In this document: one piece after another, positions 33,169 to 42,387 of the stretch | Layout of the letters: each line of letters starts with the position of its first letter | Position numbering within the stretch: the first letter of the stretch is position 1 | Origin: Acetobacter sp. UBA5411 | Lineage (GTDB): Bacteria; Pseudomonadota; Alphaproteobacteria; Acetobacterales; Acetobacteraceae | Assembly (NCBI RefSeq): GCF_002409645.1 | Contig: NZ_DHNR01000017.1 | Location: 1-64,000, forward strand | Length of the DNA: 64,000 nt | Direction: 5' to 3' | Translations under genes and position numbers: made by a program | The notes under the pieces: generated by a model | Database searches by the model: none | What the model saw: only the letters and a program-made list of their open reading frames with translations | What the model was told of the DNA's origin: nothing

Positions 33169-33843
33169 ATGCAGATTGCCTCGTCATTCGGTTCCGAAAA
33201 GTTTTTACCGCGTCCGGGTTCATGGCTGGATGACGAGACGGATGATGGACTGAAAACTCTCATGCTGCGTCTGATGGCGTTTGATGTGCTGATCGTCCCT
33301 GGTCTGGATGGATCAGGAGAACGTCACTGGCAGTCATTGTGGAAAAATTTTCTGCTTCACCAAGGGGTTTCCGTGCGTTCTGTCGAGCAGCATGACTGGA
33401 GCAGCCCTGATCTGGAAACATGGAAAAAGACACTGGTCTCTTCAGTCCAGCATTGTTCGCGATCAGTGCTTGTTGTTGCGCATAGTCTGGGTGCGTTGCT
33501 GACAGTTCATTGCGCAGATCTGGAGATTGCCGGTGCGTTACTGGTAGCGCCCGCAGACGCGGAGGAAACACGGGCTCCGGCAAGAGGGCGGATAAAGGGT
33601 TTTGCGCCTTTGCCACAGGGAACTCTGCGTTTTCCATCTGTGCTGGTGACAAGCGATAATGATGAGTGGCTATCTCCGGCCCGTGCCCGGTTTATGGCGC
33701 ATTGCTGGGGCGCTGACCTGTTTCCCGCAGGCAAGGTTGGTCATATCGGAAATCAGGAAAATCTGGGGATATGGCGAGAGGGATTTCGTGCTCTGGAGAA
33801 ACTGCTCGACCGGATCGACAATAAACGGGTGGTGGCGGAATAA
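33169..33843 (+). CDS. RBBP9/YdeN-family alpha/beta hydrolase
   Basis: This is a small serine hydrolase. The core begins FDVLIVPGLDGSGERHWQ, then the nucleophile elbow VVAHSLGALL (Ser near residue 107 of this reading) and the acid/base part FPSVLVTSDNDEWLS and GKVGHIGNQENLG, giving a Ser-Asp-His triad. I placed the start at 33169 because AGGAGA lies seven bases upstream. The family core would start about 35 codons later at 33274, so the N-terminus carries an extension. It follows the flavoprotein gene on the same strand. Its substrate is unknown. Confidence 0.85.
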   Translation: MQIASSFGSEKFLPRPGSWLDDETDDGLKTLMLRLMAFDVLIVPGLDGSGERHWQSLWKNFLLHQGVSVRSVEQHDWSSPDLETWKKTLVSSVQHCSRSVLVVAHSLGALLTVHCADLEIAGALLVAPADAEETRAPARGRIKGFAPLPQGTLRFPSVLVTSDNDEWLSPARARFMAHCWGADLFPAGKVGHIGNQENLGIWREGFRALEKLLDRIDNKRVVAE

Positions 33844-33856
33844 CACCCAATCTGAG

Positions 33857-33897
33857 TCAGCAAGGCGGCGATCTTTTGGTGATCGCCGCCTTGCTGA
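33857..33897. terminator. Bidirectional terminator hairpin
   Basis: A perfect 17-bp stem (TCAGCAAGGCGGCGATC and its complement) around a seven-base loop lies between the convergent hydrolase and nitroreductase genes. There is no T-run of note. The right arm touches the nitroreductase stop codon. Confidence 0.7.
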
Positions 33898-34509
33898 TCA
33901 GGATGCCGTCGTCGGGGGAATGAAACGGCCTTCAGACGCCAGAGCATCGAGTGGGATGCGGGTCGAAGGCTTTTCCCGTTCCTGTAGATTTTCCGGAAGC
34001 TGGCTTGCAGGGCCGCGATGTCCGATGATGATGGCCGCATGCACGACATGGTCTTCGGGGAGTTCCAGACCGGCGTGAGCCAGCTCCTTGTCGAACCCGC
34101 TGACCGGGTGGGTGTGCCACCCGTTCTGATTGGCTTGCAGCTGGATCAGGATGCTGGCGGCTCCGGCATCGAAAGCGTGCGATGGCGCCTCAATGGGCTC
34201 GCCTGTGCGGGCGCTGTCGGTGACGGTGCGTGAGGCGATATAGACGATCGCGGAGGCGTTCTCGGCCCATGCACGGTTGAATGGGATCAGCCAGGAGAGG
34301 AACCGCTCCCAACCCGGTGTGTTGCGTCGTGCGTAAATGAAACGCCACGGCTGGGCGTTGTAGGCCGAAGGCGCCCATCGACCTGCATCAAGGATGGTGA
34401 GCAGATCTTCCTGTGTCATTTCATCAGGTGTGAAGGCACGCGGTGACCAGCGGTTGAGGATAAACGGGGCGACCTTTGAACCGGCTTCTCGTTCCGGGAG
34501 TGATGTCAT
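33898..34509 (-). CDS. Nitroreductase family protein
   Basis: This 203-residue FMN-dependent oxidoreductase has RWSPRAFTPDEMTQEDLLTI near the start, then the FMN-binding ARWAPSAYNAQPWRFIYARR and, near the end, a region resembling the family's C-terminal MVAIGH pattern (HAAIIIGHRGPAS). The length is normal. Substrates of such enzymes include nitroaromatics, quinones and flavins. It converges with the hydrolase gene across a strong hairpin and is divergent from the P450 gene. Confidence 0.88.
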   Translation of the reverse strand: MTSLPEREAGSKVAPFILNRWSPRAFTPDEMTQEDLLTILDAGRWAPSAYNAQPWRFIYARRNTPGWERFLSWLIPFNRAWAENASAIVYIASRTVTDSARTGEPIEAPSHAFDAGAASILIQLQANQNGWHTHPVSGFDKELAHAGLELPEDHVVHAAIIIGHRGPASQLPENLQEREKPSTRIPLDALASEGRFIPPTTAS

Positions 34510-34742
34510 CGTGGGGGAAACTCCGAAAGGATTATAACGGGAAGAAACCCTTGAGGATCTTCCAGTCTTGTTTCTGGTTGCACTGAGGAAATCAGCAGTC
34601 CAGCAGAGTGATGGAAGATTGTCAGGAGTAAAAATGAATAATCCTGAAGAGTCTTATGCGAAGGCGCATTTGACGCTCTGACATATCTGTCTGCACGTTT
34701 CACAGACTGGCCGTTCATTCCATTTCCCGTTATTTCGCTGGT

Positions 34743-36098
34743 ATGGCTGTCCTTTTCTCTCCTCCCATGCCGCAATTGCCACCGGATGATATCACGGGCC
34801 TCGGTGTCCTGTTCCGTCTGAAACAGAACGGATTTGGAGCTTTTCCAGCCCGCTGTTTTTATGAGCCCGTCCTGTCGCTGCGTGCGCTGGGCAGACCTCT
34901 GGTGGTTGCAGCCGGACCGGAGGCCATCAAGGCGGTGCTCTCCACGGACGCGGCATCCTTTCAGCGTCTGCGCATGGGGCGACGTGTGCTCAGTCCTATT
35001 GTGGGAGAGGGTATTCTGGTCAGTGAAGGCGCTGTCTGGCGTCGTCAGAGAAAGGCGATGGCACCGGCTTTCACACCGAGGACGGTGCCGACACTCGCCA
35101 GACACATAGCGGCCTGCGCGGATATGACACTGCCTCGTGTCAGTATGGAAAAGCCGGTCGATGTTTTTTCCCTGACCCAGACACTCGCGCTCGATATTGC
35201 CGCTGTGACAATGTTTTCAATGACGAGCGAAACCTTCGGCACGCAGTTGCGAACGATGGTGACGTCCTTCATGTCGGGAATTGGTCAGCCGCGTCCGGCA
35301 GATTTCCTGTTGCCGCCGTCAGTGCCAACACTGACGGATTGGCGACGGAAACGCTTTCGCCGACGCTGGGTCGCGCTGATTGAGGCGATTATTGCTGAAC
35401 GGCCGAAGATTGGCGCGCAGGATGACGCGCGCGACCTTTTTGACCTTCTGATGCAGGCGTTTGGAGAGGAAGGCGGTATTGCCGGTCAGGCCGTGGTGGA
35501 TGAAGTCGCCACGATGATTGTGGCGGGGCATGAGACGACGGCAACCGCTCTGTTCTGGGCTGTCTGGTTGTTGGCCAATGCGCCTGAGTGGCAGGAGGCT
35601 ATAGCGGAAGAGGTCCGCCCAATCGATCTGTCATCTGATCACGCTGCGGCTGCTTTGCCAAAACTGACTGTCACGACAGCCGTGGTGCGAGAGGCGCTCA
35701 GACTTTTCCCACCGGCATTTATGACAGGGCGTGAGGCTGTCAGTGATGTTGAGCTTTGCGGACAGTCTATTCCCGGTGGCGCGATGATGCTGCTCCCCTT
35801 CTGGATGCTGCATAGAAACCCTGAACTCTGGGAAAATCCTGCGGCATTCGATCCGGGGCGTTTTCTGAACGGGAAGGAGCCGGAGCGGTTTACGTTCCTG
35901 CCGTTTGGTGCGGGGCCGCATGTTTGCATAGGCGCGCAACTGGCCATGACCGAGGCTGTTCTCGTCCTCGCGCGGCTGGTTCAGCTGTATCGTTTTACAG
36001 CTGTGGATGACGAACCTGTTTTGCCGGTTGGGGTTCTTTCCACCCGTCCGTCACGTTCCGTGCCGTTCAGGTTCTTTCCGCGCCGGAGCAGTGGTTAA
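34743..36098 (+). CDS. Cytochrome P450
   Basis: This soluble P450 of 451 residues has the I-helix oxygen-activation motif VAGHETTATA (about 260-269), the K-helix EALRLFPPAF, the PERF-like region FDPGRFL with PERFTFLPFG, and the heme ligand Cys in GAGPHVCIGAQLAM (about residue 395). The family hydroxylates or otherwise oxidises hydrophobic substrates with electrons from a ferredoxin. No ferredoxin or reductase gene is adjacent. It lacks an N-terminal membrane anchor. Confidence 0.94.
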   Translation: MAVLFSPPMPQLPPDDITGLGVLFRLKQNGFGAFPARCFYEPVLSLRALGRPLVVAAGPEAIKAVLSTDAASFQRLRMGRRVLSPIVGEGILVSEGAVWRRQRKAMAPAFTPRTVPTLARHIAACADMTLPRVSMEKPVDVFSLTQTLALDIAAVTMFSMTSETFGTQLRTMVTSFMSGIGQPRPADFLLPPSVPTLTDWRRKRFRRRWVALIEAIIAERPKIGAQDDARDLFDLLMQAFGEEGGIAGQAVVDEVATMIVAGHETTATALFWAVWLLANAPEWQEAIAEEVRPIDLSSDHAAAALPKLTVTTAVVREALRLFPPAFMTGREAVSDVELCGQSIPGGAMMLLPFWMLHRNPELWENPAAFDPGRFLNGKEPERFTFLPFGAGPHVCIGAQLAMTEAVLVLARLVQLYRFTAVDDEPVLPVGVLSTRPSRSVPFRFFPRRSSG

Positions 36099-36167
36099 GG
36101 AGAAAGGCTGCTTTTAAAAAAGCGATCCATAGTCAAAGCGCCTTAAGGGACCATGTATTTTACAAAC

Positions 36168-36196
36168 AAAGGGACAGAGTCAGACTCTGCCCCTTT
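36168..36196. terminator. Bidirectional terminator between P450 and catalase genes
   Basis: AAAGGG-A-CAGAGTC and GACTCTG-C-CCCTTT form a 14-position stem with one mismatch around a single A. The A and T borders fit termination from both converging genes. A second short repeat, CGGGGC-AAA-GCCCCG, follows at about 36206-36220. Confidence 0.7.
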
Positions 36197-36233
36197 GGTG
36201 CGGCACGGGGCAAAGCCCCGTAATGACCCGGCT

Positions 36234-38387
36234 TTAAGCGAGATCACGCACTTTGGGCTCGCGTGCCCAATGCCGCTTCACGCCGACCTTCTCGAACTCA
36301 TCGAGCGGGACAACGCCATCGTCCTTTTCAACGCCCGCACGGTCGAGAATGATCTGCGTGCCCTTGCAGTGAGCAATGGTTTTGCAGTGGGCGTAGGCAT
36401 CCATGAACCATTGCACAGCCGCAGAATCATGCGACAGTTTCTTGGCCTGATCTGGCATCAGGATGGAGATGATTCCATCGAAAAGCACGGAAGGCGATCC
36501 GGCGAGCAATCCATCGGCTTCAAGTGTCCCGCCCTTGACCGGAATGCCCCCGACCTTGGGAGCGACGAGCACCGCTGTGCCACCTTTTCCTTCGATCAGA
36601 TCCTTGAACTTTTTGATTTCAGCCAGATCTGACCCTTCTGCGAACAAGATTCCGATCTGACGGCCTTTCAGGGTGTTTTTGGCCTGTTTCTGAATCGAAA
36701 GCGCATCAGAAATCTTCAGATCGATCGGTTCCTTGGCAGCTTTCGCCTTCGCCGGCAGCTCTATGGCCAGACCTATTGCAACCCGCTTGGCGAGGGACTC
36801 GTCAACATTGCGCAACTGGGCCACGACCCGTTCCCGCACATGCGGAATCTGAACCTTTGAGAGTTCGAAAACGATAGCCGACGCCGTATGCGCCTGCTCG
36901 CTTTCTGTGAGGGAGCGATAATACATGCGTGGCTGGCTGTAATGATCCGCGAAGGTTTCTGAACGCACGCGAACCTTGCGGGTCGGGTCATTGTCCTCGG
37001 CGTTTTCTTCGAACGTTTTGAAACCCGTTGTCGGGCAGGCGCGTGGACCGCCGGTTTCTCCGGCTTCCGCCAGACTGTTCGGCTCATAATTGGCGCGACC
37101 GACCGGCACGAGGGTCTGCATCATGCCGTCCCGCTGGAAATTGCTGAACGGGCATTTGGGCGCGTTGATGGGAATCTGGTGAAAGTTTGTTGTTCCCAGA
37201 CGGGATTTCTGCGTGTCGAGATAGGAGAACAGACGGCCCTGCAGAAGAGGGTCGTTGGAAAAGTCGATGCCGGGAATGATGTTGGTCGGCATGAAGGCGA
37301 CCTGCTCGGTCTCCGCGAAGAAGTTATCTACATTCCGGTTGAGCGTCATACGACCAATGATTTCGACGGGAATATCTTCTTCCGGAATCAGCTTGGTAGC
37401 GTCGAGCACATCGTAAGGCTGCTTGGCGGCCCAGGCTTCGTCAAACACCTGTATGCCCAGATCCCACGCAGGGAAATTACCCTGACTGATCGCTTCAAAG
37501 AGATCCTGACGGTGGAAATCAGGGTTGTTTCCAGCGATTTTGACGGCTTCGTCCCATGTGGTCGATTCAATGCCGAGCACCGGTTTCCAGTGGAACTTGA
37601 CGAACTTGCCTTCACCCTTCTCATTCACAAGACGGAAGGTATGGACGCCGAACCCTTCAATCATGCGCAGGGAGCGGGGGATACCGCGATCAGACATGGC
37701 CCACATGACTGTGTGCAGTGATTCCGGCATCAGGCTGACGAAATCCCAGAACGTGTCGTGGGCGGTTGCGGCCTGCGGATAGCCCCGGTCGGCTTCCATC
37801 TTCACGCTGTGGACAAGGTCCGGAAACTTGATGGCATCCTGAATGAAGAAGACCGGAATATCGTTGCCGACAAGATCCCAGTTGCCGCTGTCAGTATAGA
37901 ATTTGACGGCAAAGCCACGGACATCGCGGGGCGTATCCACAGAGCCAGCGCCACCTGTCACAGTGGAAAGGCGTGTAAAGACGGGACAGGTCGTTCCGAC
38001 TTTCTGGAAGATCGACGCTTTTGTCAGTTCGGGAATGGCTTTGGTGCATTCGAAGACGCCGTGCGCGCCCGAACCTCTGGCATGCACGATACGCTCAGGG
38101 ATACGTTCGTGATCGAAGTGGAAGATCTTCTCACGGAGAATGAAATCTTCCAGCAGGGTTGGGCCGCGTTTGCCTGCTTTCAGGGAGTTTTCGTTGTCCG
38201 AAATCCGGTGACCGAAGTTGTCGGTCAGATGAGCGACCCCATCAGAATGGTCACCGTTATGGGCAATGGTCTGATGAAGCTCGCCACCCGGAGCGACCGT
38301 ATCTTTTGTTTTGATGTGCCCGGCGCCCGGGGGATGGTCATGCAATCCGTTATCGATGCTTGGGTTAGGACTGGAGTCCTTGGGCAT
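36234..38387 (-). CDS. katE: Catalase HPII, large-subunit monofunctional heme catalase
   Basis: This 717-residue clade-2 catalase has the active-site segment ERIVHARGSGAHGVFE (catalytic His) and the heme-proximal Tyr segment GRLFSYLDTQKSRLG. The C-terminal extension (about 550-717) has the DJ-1/PfpI-like flavodoxin fold, starting near GRQIGILFAEGSDLAE. The length fits HPII rather than the ~480-residue small catalases. I chose the ATG at 38387, which has GGAGG five bases upstream; that GGAGG overlaps the alternative ATG at 38399. It degrades hydrogen peroxide, a burden in strongly oxidising acetic acid bacteria. Confidence 0.96.
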   Translation of the reverse strand: MPKDSSPNPSIDNGLHDHPPGAGHIKTKDTVAPGGELHQTIAHNGDHSDGVAHLTDNFGHRISDNENSLKAGKRGPTLLEDFILREKIFHFDHERIPERIVHARGSGAHGVFECTKAIPELTKASIFQKVGTTCPVFTRLSTVTGGAGSVDTPRDVRGFAVKFYTDSGNWDLVGNDIPVFFIQDAIKFPDLVHSVKMEADRGYPQAATAHDTFWDFVSLMPESLHTVMWAMSDRGIPRSLRMIEGFGVHTFRLVNEKGEGKFVKFHWKPVLGIESTTWDEAVKIAGNNPDFHRQDLFEAISQGNFPAWDLGIQVFDEAWAAKQPYDVLDATKLIPEEDIPVEIIGRMTLNRNVDNFFAETEQVAFMPTNIIPGIDFSNDPLLQGRLFSYLDTQKSRLGTTNFHQIPINAPKCPFSNFQRDGMMQTLVPVGRANYEPNSLAEAGETGGPRACPTTGFKTFEENAEDNDPTRKVRVRSETFADHYSQPRMYYRSLTESEQAHTASAIVFELSKVQIPHVRERVVAQLRNVDESLAKRVAIGLAIELPAKAKAAKEPIDLKISDALSIQKQAKNTLKGRQIGILFAEGSDLAEIKKFKDLIEGKGGTAVLVAPKVGGIPVKGGTLEADGLLAGSPSVLFDGIISILMPDQAKKLSHDSAAVQWFMDAYAHCKTIAHCKGTQIILDRAGVEKDDGVVPLDEFEKVGVKRHWAREPKVRDLA

Positions 38388-38399
38388 GAATGCCTCCAT

Positions 38400-38924
38400 C
38401 AGATCTGGAAAGAAAGTCGGGTCATCTCATCCACTCCCGGAAACGGGGGCAGGGTGACCACGTGATGGCTTTCCAACGACTGATAGAGGACAGGGTTCCG
38501 TGTTTTATATTTCAGACAGACATATTATCGGGCACGTTGTGGGTCTGACGTAAGAATGATGAGGTCGTCCAGCCTTCGACTGCTGTGAAGATCTCGACGC
38601 CCCGCATGTGGGGATTGTTGCAGAAAAAGCGTTCCTGAGATCTGTCCGGCTTTCGGAATTGATGACGAATGTCTATGTTTTCGTTAATATGGAGCGGTTA
38701 GTTTTCCTTTCCCATTTTGGAAAAGTGTATGATTTTTTAAGTGAAGAAATAAACTATGGTGATCTCTCCGGAGGAAAGGATTTGGTGCGAAAATAAAACA
38801 AATTAGGGTAAAAGCCTTGCCCGGCCCCTTTTCGTTTTGAAAAAATCATTGGAGTATGCCGCCGCACACCCGCTTTTGGCTCGGGTAAGGATTGCTATCC
38901 GGATAGCAGAGAGGAGAGACCGTC
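38400..38924. other. Divergent promoter region, katE and aldehyde dehydrogenase
   Basis: About 525 bases hold the upstream regions of two divergent genes. No gene is convincing; a 62-codon frame at 38608-38796 shows no family features and a poor start. GAGGAGAG before 38925 is the ribosome binding site of the dehydrogenase. Confidence 0.5.
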
Positions 38925-40295
38925 ATGTCTGCCTACAAGACACTCAACCCGACGACGGGCAAGGTCGAGAAGACTTTTGACGAGCATACCGACGCTCAGA
39001 TGATCGCCAGGCTGGAAAAGGCCCATACGCTCTGGAGAGATGACTGGCGTCACCGTTCCTTCGAAGAGCGCAAAAAGATTGTCAAAGCCGCCGCAGAAGC
39101 CCTGCGTCGCGACAAGGAAAAGCACGCGTCCCTGATCGCCACCGAGATGGGCAAATCCATCGGTGAATCCATCGGTGAGATCGAGTTTTCCGCCGATATT
39201 CTCGATTATTATGCTGACAACGCCCAGCAGTTCCTGGCACCCAAGGACATCAAGACATCCTGTAGCAAGGCGCAGGTCATCAGCCAGTCCCTTGGCGTGA
39301 TCTATTGTGTCGAGCCATGGAACTACCCGTATTACCAGCTTGCCCGCGTGGCTGTGCCAAACCTCATGGCGGGCAACACGGTCATGGTGAAGCACGCCCC
39401 GACCGTGCCACAGTGCGCGCTGGCGTTCGAGCAACTCTTCATCGACGCAGGCGCTCCGGAGGGAGCCTACACCAATCTGTTCATCAGCAATGACCAGTCA
39501 GAGACCCTGATCGGGCGTCCGGAAGTCTGTGGCGTGGCGCTGACGGGCAGCGAGCGGGCCGGCAGCGCTGTGGCCTCACAGGCAGGCAAGGCTCTGAAGA
39601 AGAGCACCATGGAGCTGGGCGGCACGGATGCCTTCATCGTGCTGGAAGACGCGGATCTGGATCTGACCGTCAAGAACGCTGTCTATGGTCGTTTTGAGAA
39701 TAACGGTCAGGTCTGCACGGCTGCAAAGCGCATGATCGTTCATGAGAGCATTGCTGACGAGTTCACCGCGCGGCTGAAATCCGCCATCAGCGAGTTCCGT
39801 TATGGTGACCCGCTGGACAAGGACAACACGCATGGTCCGATGAGCAGCGAAAACGCCATGAAGCTGGTGCTGGAGCAGGTCGATATCGCCGTCAAAGGCG
39901 GTGCCAAGCTTCTGACGGGTGGCGTGCGTCTCAACCGGGATGGCTTCTTCATTCAGGCCGGTATCCTGACCGACATCACGAAGGACAACCCGATCTTCTA
40001 CAAGGAGATCTTCGGGCCGATCGCATCGATCTACCGCGTGCGTGACGAGGAAGAAGCCATTGCTCTGGCCAATGACTCGCCGTTCGGACTGGGTGGTTCG
40101 GTTTACACGAAGGACACTGAGCGTGGCTGGCGTATCGCCGAGCGGATCGAGACAGGCATGGTGTTCATCAATGCGATGGGCGGCGGCGGTCCCGAGATGC
40201 CGTTCGGAGGCATCAAGAACTCCGGTTATGGCCGGGAGCTCTCCGAGTTCGGCATCGAGGAGTTCATCAACCGCAAGCTGGTCTGCATTCCATAA
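38925..40295 (+). CDS. Succinate-semialdehyde dehydrogenase-like aldehyde dehydrogenase
   Basis: This 456-residue NAD(P)-dependent aldehyde dehydrogenase has the catalytic Glu in MELGGTDAF (about residue 230), the catalytic Cys in NNGQVCTAAKR (about 264) and the cofactor-binding VALTGSERAGSAVA. EPWNYPYYQLARVAVPNLMA and a conserved end (FGGIKNSGYGRELSEFG) fit the short, Sad/YneI-like group that oxidises succinate semialdehyde to succinate. In some acetic acid bacteria this step bypasses part of the TCA cycle. Precise substrate is inferred. A strong terminator follows. Confidence 0.88.
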   Translation: MSAYKTLNPTTGKVEKTFDEHTDAQMIARLEKAHTLWRDDWRHRSFEERKKIVKAAAEALRRDKEKHASLIATEMGKSIGESIGEIEFSADILDYYADNAQQFLAPKDIKTSCSKAQVISQSLGVIYCVEPWNYPYYQLARVAVPNLMAGNTVMVKHAPTVPQCALAFEQLFIDAGAPEGAYTNLFISNDQSETLIGRPEVCGVALTGSERAGSAVASQAGKALKKSTMELGGTDAFIVLEDADLDLTVKNAVYGRFENNGQVCTAAKRMIVHESIADEFTARLKSAISEFRYGDPLDKDNTHGPMSSENAMKLVLEQVDIAVKGGAKLLTGGVRLNRDGFFIQAGILTDITKDNPIFYKEIFGPIASIYRVRDEEEAIALANDSPFGLGGSVYTKDTERGWRIAERIETGMVFINAMGGGGPEMPFGGIKNSGYGRELSEFGIEEFINRKLVCIP

Positions 40296-40326
40296 GCAGC
40301 GTGCGGAATAACGCCGTCAAAACAAG

Positions 40327-40350
40327 CAGGGGCCGAAAGGCCCCTGTTTT
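40327..40350 (+). terminator. Intrinsic terminator after the aldehyde dehydrogenase
   Basis: CAGGGGCC-GAAA-GGCCCCTG is a perfect 8-bp stem with a GNRA-type loop followed by TTTT, 31 bases past the stop codon. Confidence 0.9.
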
Positions 40351-40367
40351 CGTTAGGATCTACTGGT

Positions 40368-40556
40368 TCAGTCTACGGGAGAAAGCGACGGCTTTGCCTG
40401 CTTTTCCACATCTTTGACCAGTTCGGGATTGGTGCGGCGCAGCAGGCTGGCGCGCAGCATGATGGCGGTGTCCCGAGCCGATGACTGTCGCCAGCGGATG
40501 AGGAAGTCACGATCCGCCTGCAAATCCGGCTCGTGTGTTTCGGGAGAGTCTTTCAT
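40368..40556 (-). CDS. Small hypothetical protein
   Basis: This is a charged 62-residue frame, reading RDFLIRWRQSSARDTAIMLR in the middle, with no signal peptide or membrane segment. Its amphipathic pattern looks like a real small protein, but I recognise no family. It lies between the dehydrogenase terminator and the DUF721 gene on the minus strand. Confidence 0.45.
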   Translation of the reverse strand: MKDSPETHEPDLQADRDFLIRWRQSSARDTAIMLRASLLRRTNPELVKDVEKQAKPSLSPVD

Positions 40557-40741
40557 AAAACCTGGTTCCGGGGTTCTTCTTAGGGTCAGTGATTCGTACC
40601 CGGAAGAAACGCCAGGCAGTTCGTTGTGGGCTCTTCTCTCACGTCCCCATGATTCGAAAGTAAATAATCTGCACTTCGGCCCTGTGATTCTGTAATACCA
40701 GAATCGTGTTCCTTTCAGGGCGATGGAGTGCAGCTTCGGGG

Positions 40742-41242
40742 TTATTTCCGGGTCGCTTTGCGTTCGGCAAGACGCGTGCCCAGCGCTTCCAGAGCATCCC
40801 GCAGCGGTCCTTCCGGCATATCATCAACGACGACAGGTGGCACATTGGGAGGCGTGCGACGCACGGGACGACCCGACGCCTGACTGGAGGGCTGGAAATC
40901 CTGCGTCATCTTGAGACGCTCAACAATCCGCTGGCCGCACCACGTGTTGATCCGGTCAATCAGGGCGGTCTGCATATGCTGGATTTCCATGGCGACAGGG
41001 CCACGGCAGGCAATGGTGAGCGTGCCCGCTGACAGTTTGCGCGGCTCGGTGCGCGTTCCGAGTGACTCTCCCACAATCTGCATCCAGTCGATGAACAGCG
41101 TCACGCTTGCCGGAGAGCGTTTGCGGAAGGCTTCCCGTGTCAGGTTGGGGATCATGCTGCCCAGATCGCGCGGCTTGAAAGAGCGACGTGGGGGCTCGGC
41201 TGTTGCTGTCTCGCTCTTGCGTGCTGGTCGTGCGGGTTTCAT
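40742..41242 (-). CDS. DUF721 (DciA-like) protein
   Basis: This 166-residue protein has the DUF721 core: SFKPRDLGSMIPNLTREAF, SVTLFIDWMQIVGESLG, TEPRKLSAGTLTIACRGPVA and MQTALIDRINTWCGQRIVER. The C-terminal ~50 residues are Pro/Arg-rich and probably disordered. DUF721 proteins include DciA, which helps to load replicative helicase in bacteria lacking DnaC. I placed the start at MKPARPARK, 11 bases from the divergent mutY start; the longer frame would overlap mutY. Pairing with mutY is common in Alphaproteobacteria. Confidence 0.82.
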   Translation of the reverse strand: MKPARPARKSETATAEPPRRSFKPRDLGSMIPNLTREAFRKRSPASVTLFIDWMQIVGESLGTRTEPRKLSAGTLTIACRGPVAMEIQHMQTALIDRINTWCGQRIVERLKMTQDFQPSSQASGRPVRRTPPNVPPVVVDDMPEGPLRDALEALGTRLAERKATRK

Positions 41243-41253
41243 AAACTGGCTCC

Positions 41254-42339
41254 GTGATTCCCTCAGACTCAGATCTTCTCGCATGGTACGACCATAACCG
41301 CAGAACGCTTCCCTGGCGCGCCTTGCCGGGGGAAACGGCTGATCCCTACCATGTCTGGATCAGCGAGATCATGTTGCAGCAGACAACGGTCGCTGCCGTC
41401 ATTCCCTACTACCACAATTTTCTCAAACGGTTCCCTGATATTGCGGCGCTCGCCCGTGCTCCACTGGACGAAGTGCTGCAGGCATGGTCGGGGTTGGGCT
41501 ACTATTCCCGGGCCCGCAATCTTCATCGCTGCGCGGAGGAAGTGGTTCGTCTGGGGGGATTTCCTCGCGACGTAACCGGTTTGCAGGCCTTGCCGGGCAT
41601 TGGAGCCTATACGGCGGCGGCCATAGCGGCGATTGCTTTCGGTATTCCGGTCGTTCCTGTCGACGGGAATGTGGAGCGGATTTCAGCCCGCATCTTCGCT
41701 GTGCAGGAACCGATGCCGGGAGCGAGGAAGCTGCTGGCGGCCAAGGCCGTAACGCTCAACGGTGGTCCGGAGGCACATAAGCGGCCATCGGACTTCGCGC
41801 AGGCCCTGTTTGATCTTGGCGCTACGCTCTGCGTGCCCCGTTCTCCCGCCTGCGTGCTGTGCCCGTGGCAGAAATCCTGCAAGGCGCGGAAACTTGGCAT
41901 ACAGGCGGAATTGCCGAAAAAATCTCCCAAGGCCGAACGTCCCACCCGTCATGGCGTGCATTTCCTGTTGATGGATGATGCCGGTCAGATGCTTGTCAGA
42001 CGGCGTCCTCCGCATGGACTGCTGGGGGGAACGATAGAACTGCCGGGGCCGGAGTGGCGGGAGAAGCCGTGGAGCACGGATGAGGCGGAGGCGGTTGCTC
42101 CTTTTGCCGATCGCGTGTCCGGCGGGCTTCTTGTTCCACAATGGACGAGTGTGGGAACGGTCAAGCACGTCTTTACGCATTTTACGCTACTGATTGATGT
42201 GTATGCGGCGCGGGTGCGAAGTCTGCCCAATCCCCGTGAGGAAGAAGGCTTTCCTGTCGCGCTTGAAAAGGTGGATGGACTTGCGCTTTCTTCTCTCATG
42301 CGGAAATGCGTGAAAACTGGTGTAAAAGGGTCTGACTGA
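41254..42339 (+). CDS. mutY: A/G-specific adenine DNA glycosylase MutY
   Basis: This 361-residue repair enzyme removes adenine opposite 8-oxoguanine. The catalytic Glu lies in ISEIMLQQTT (about residue 38), the helix-hairpin-helix reads LPGIGAYTAAAI, and the catalytic Asp is in VPVDGNVERI (about 139). The [4Fe-4S] ligands follow as CVPRSPACVLCPWQKSC. The C-terminal NUDIX-like domain (about 230-350) recognises 8-oxoguanine. The start is a GTG. Divergent from the DUF721 gene. Confidence 0.95.
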   Translation: MIPSDSDLLAWYDHNRRTLPWRALPGETADPYHVWISEIMLQQTTVAAVIPYYHNFLKRFPDIAALARAPLDEVLQAWSGLGYYSRARNLHRCAEEVVRLGGFPRDVTGLQALPGIGAYTAAAIAAIAFGIPVVPVDGNVERISARIFAVQEPMPGARKLLAAKAVTLNGGPEAHKRPSDFAQALFDLGATLCVPRSPACVLCPWQKSCKARKLGIQAELPKKSPKAERPTRHGVHFLLMDDAGQMLVRRRPPHGLLGGTIELPGPEWREKPWSTDEAEAVAPFADRVSGGLLVPQWTSVGTVKHVFTHFTLLIDVYAARVRSLPNPREEEGFPVALEKVDGLALSSLMRKCVKTGVKGSD

Positions 42340-42387
42340 CGATCGGGCTTCTCCGGAAGGAGAAACAATGACGGCAAGGAGAGAACT

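Noticed and set aside
36234..38465. Long plus-strand frames opposite the catalase gene
   Set aside because: They are antisense shadows caused by GC-rich codon bias; the catalase motifs are unmistakable on the minus strand.
38608..38796. 62-residue frame upstream of the aldehyde dehydrogenase
   Set aside because: No family features and no good ribosome site; it lies in a divergent promoter region.
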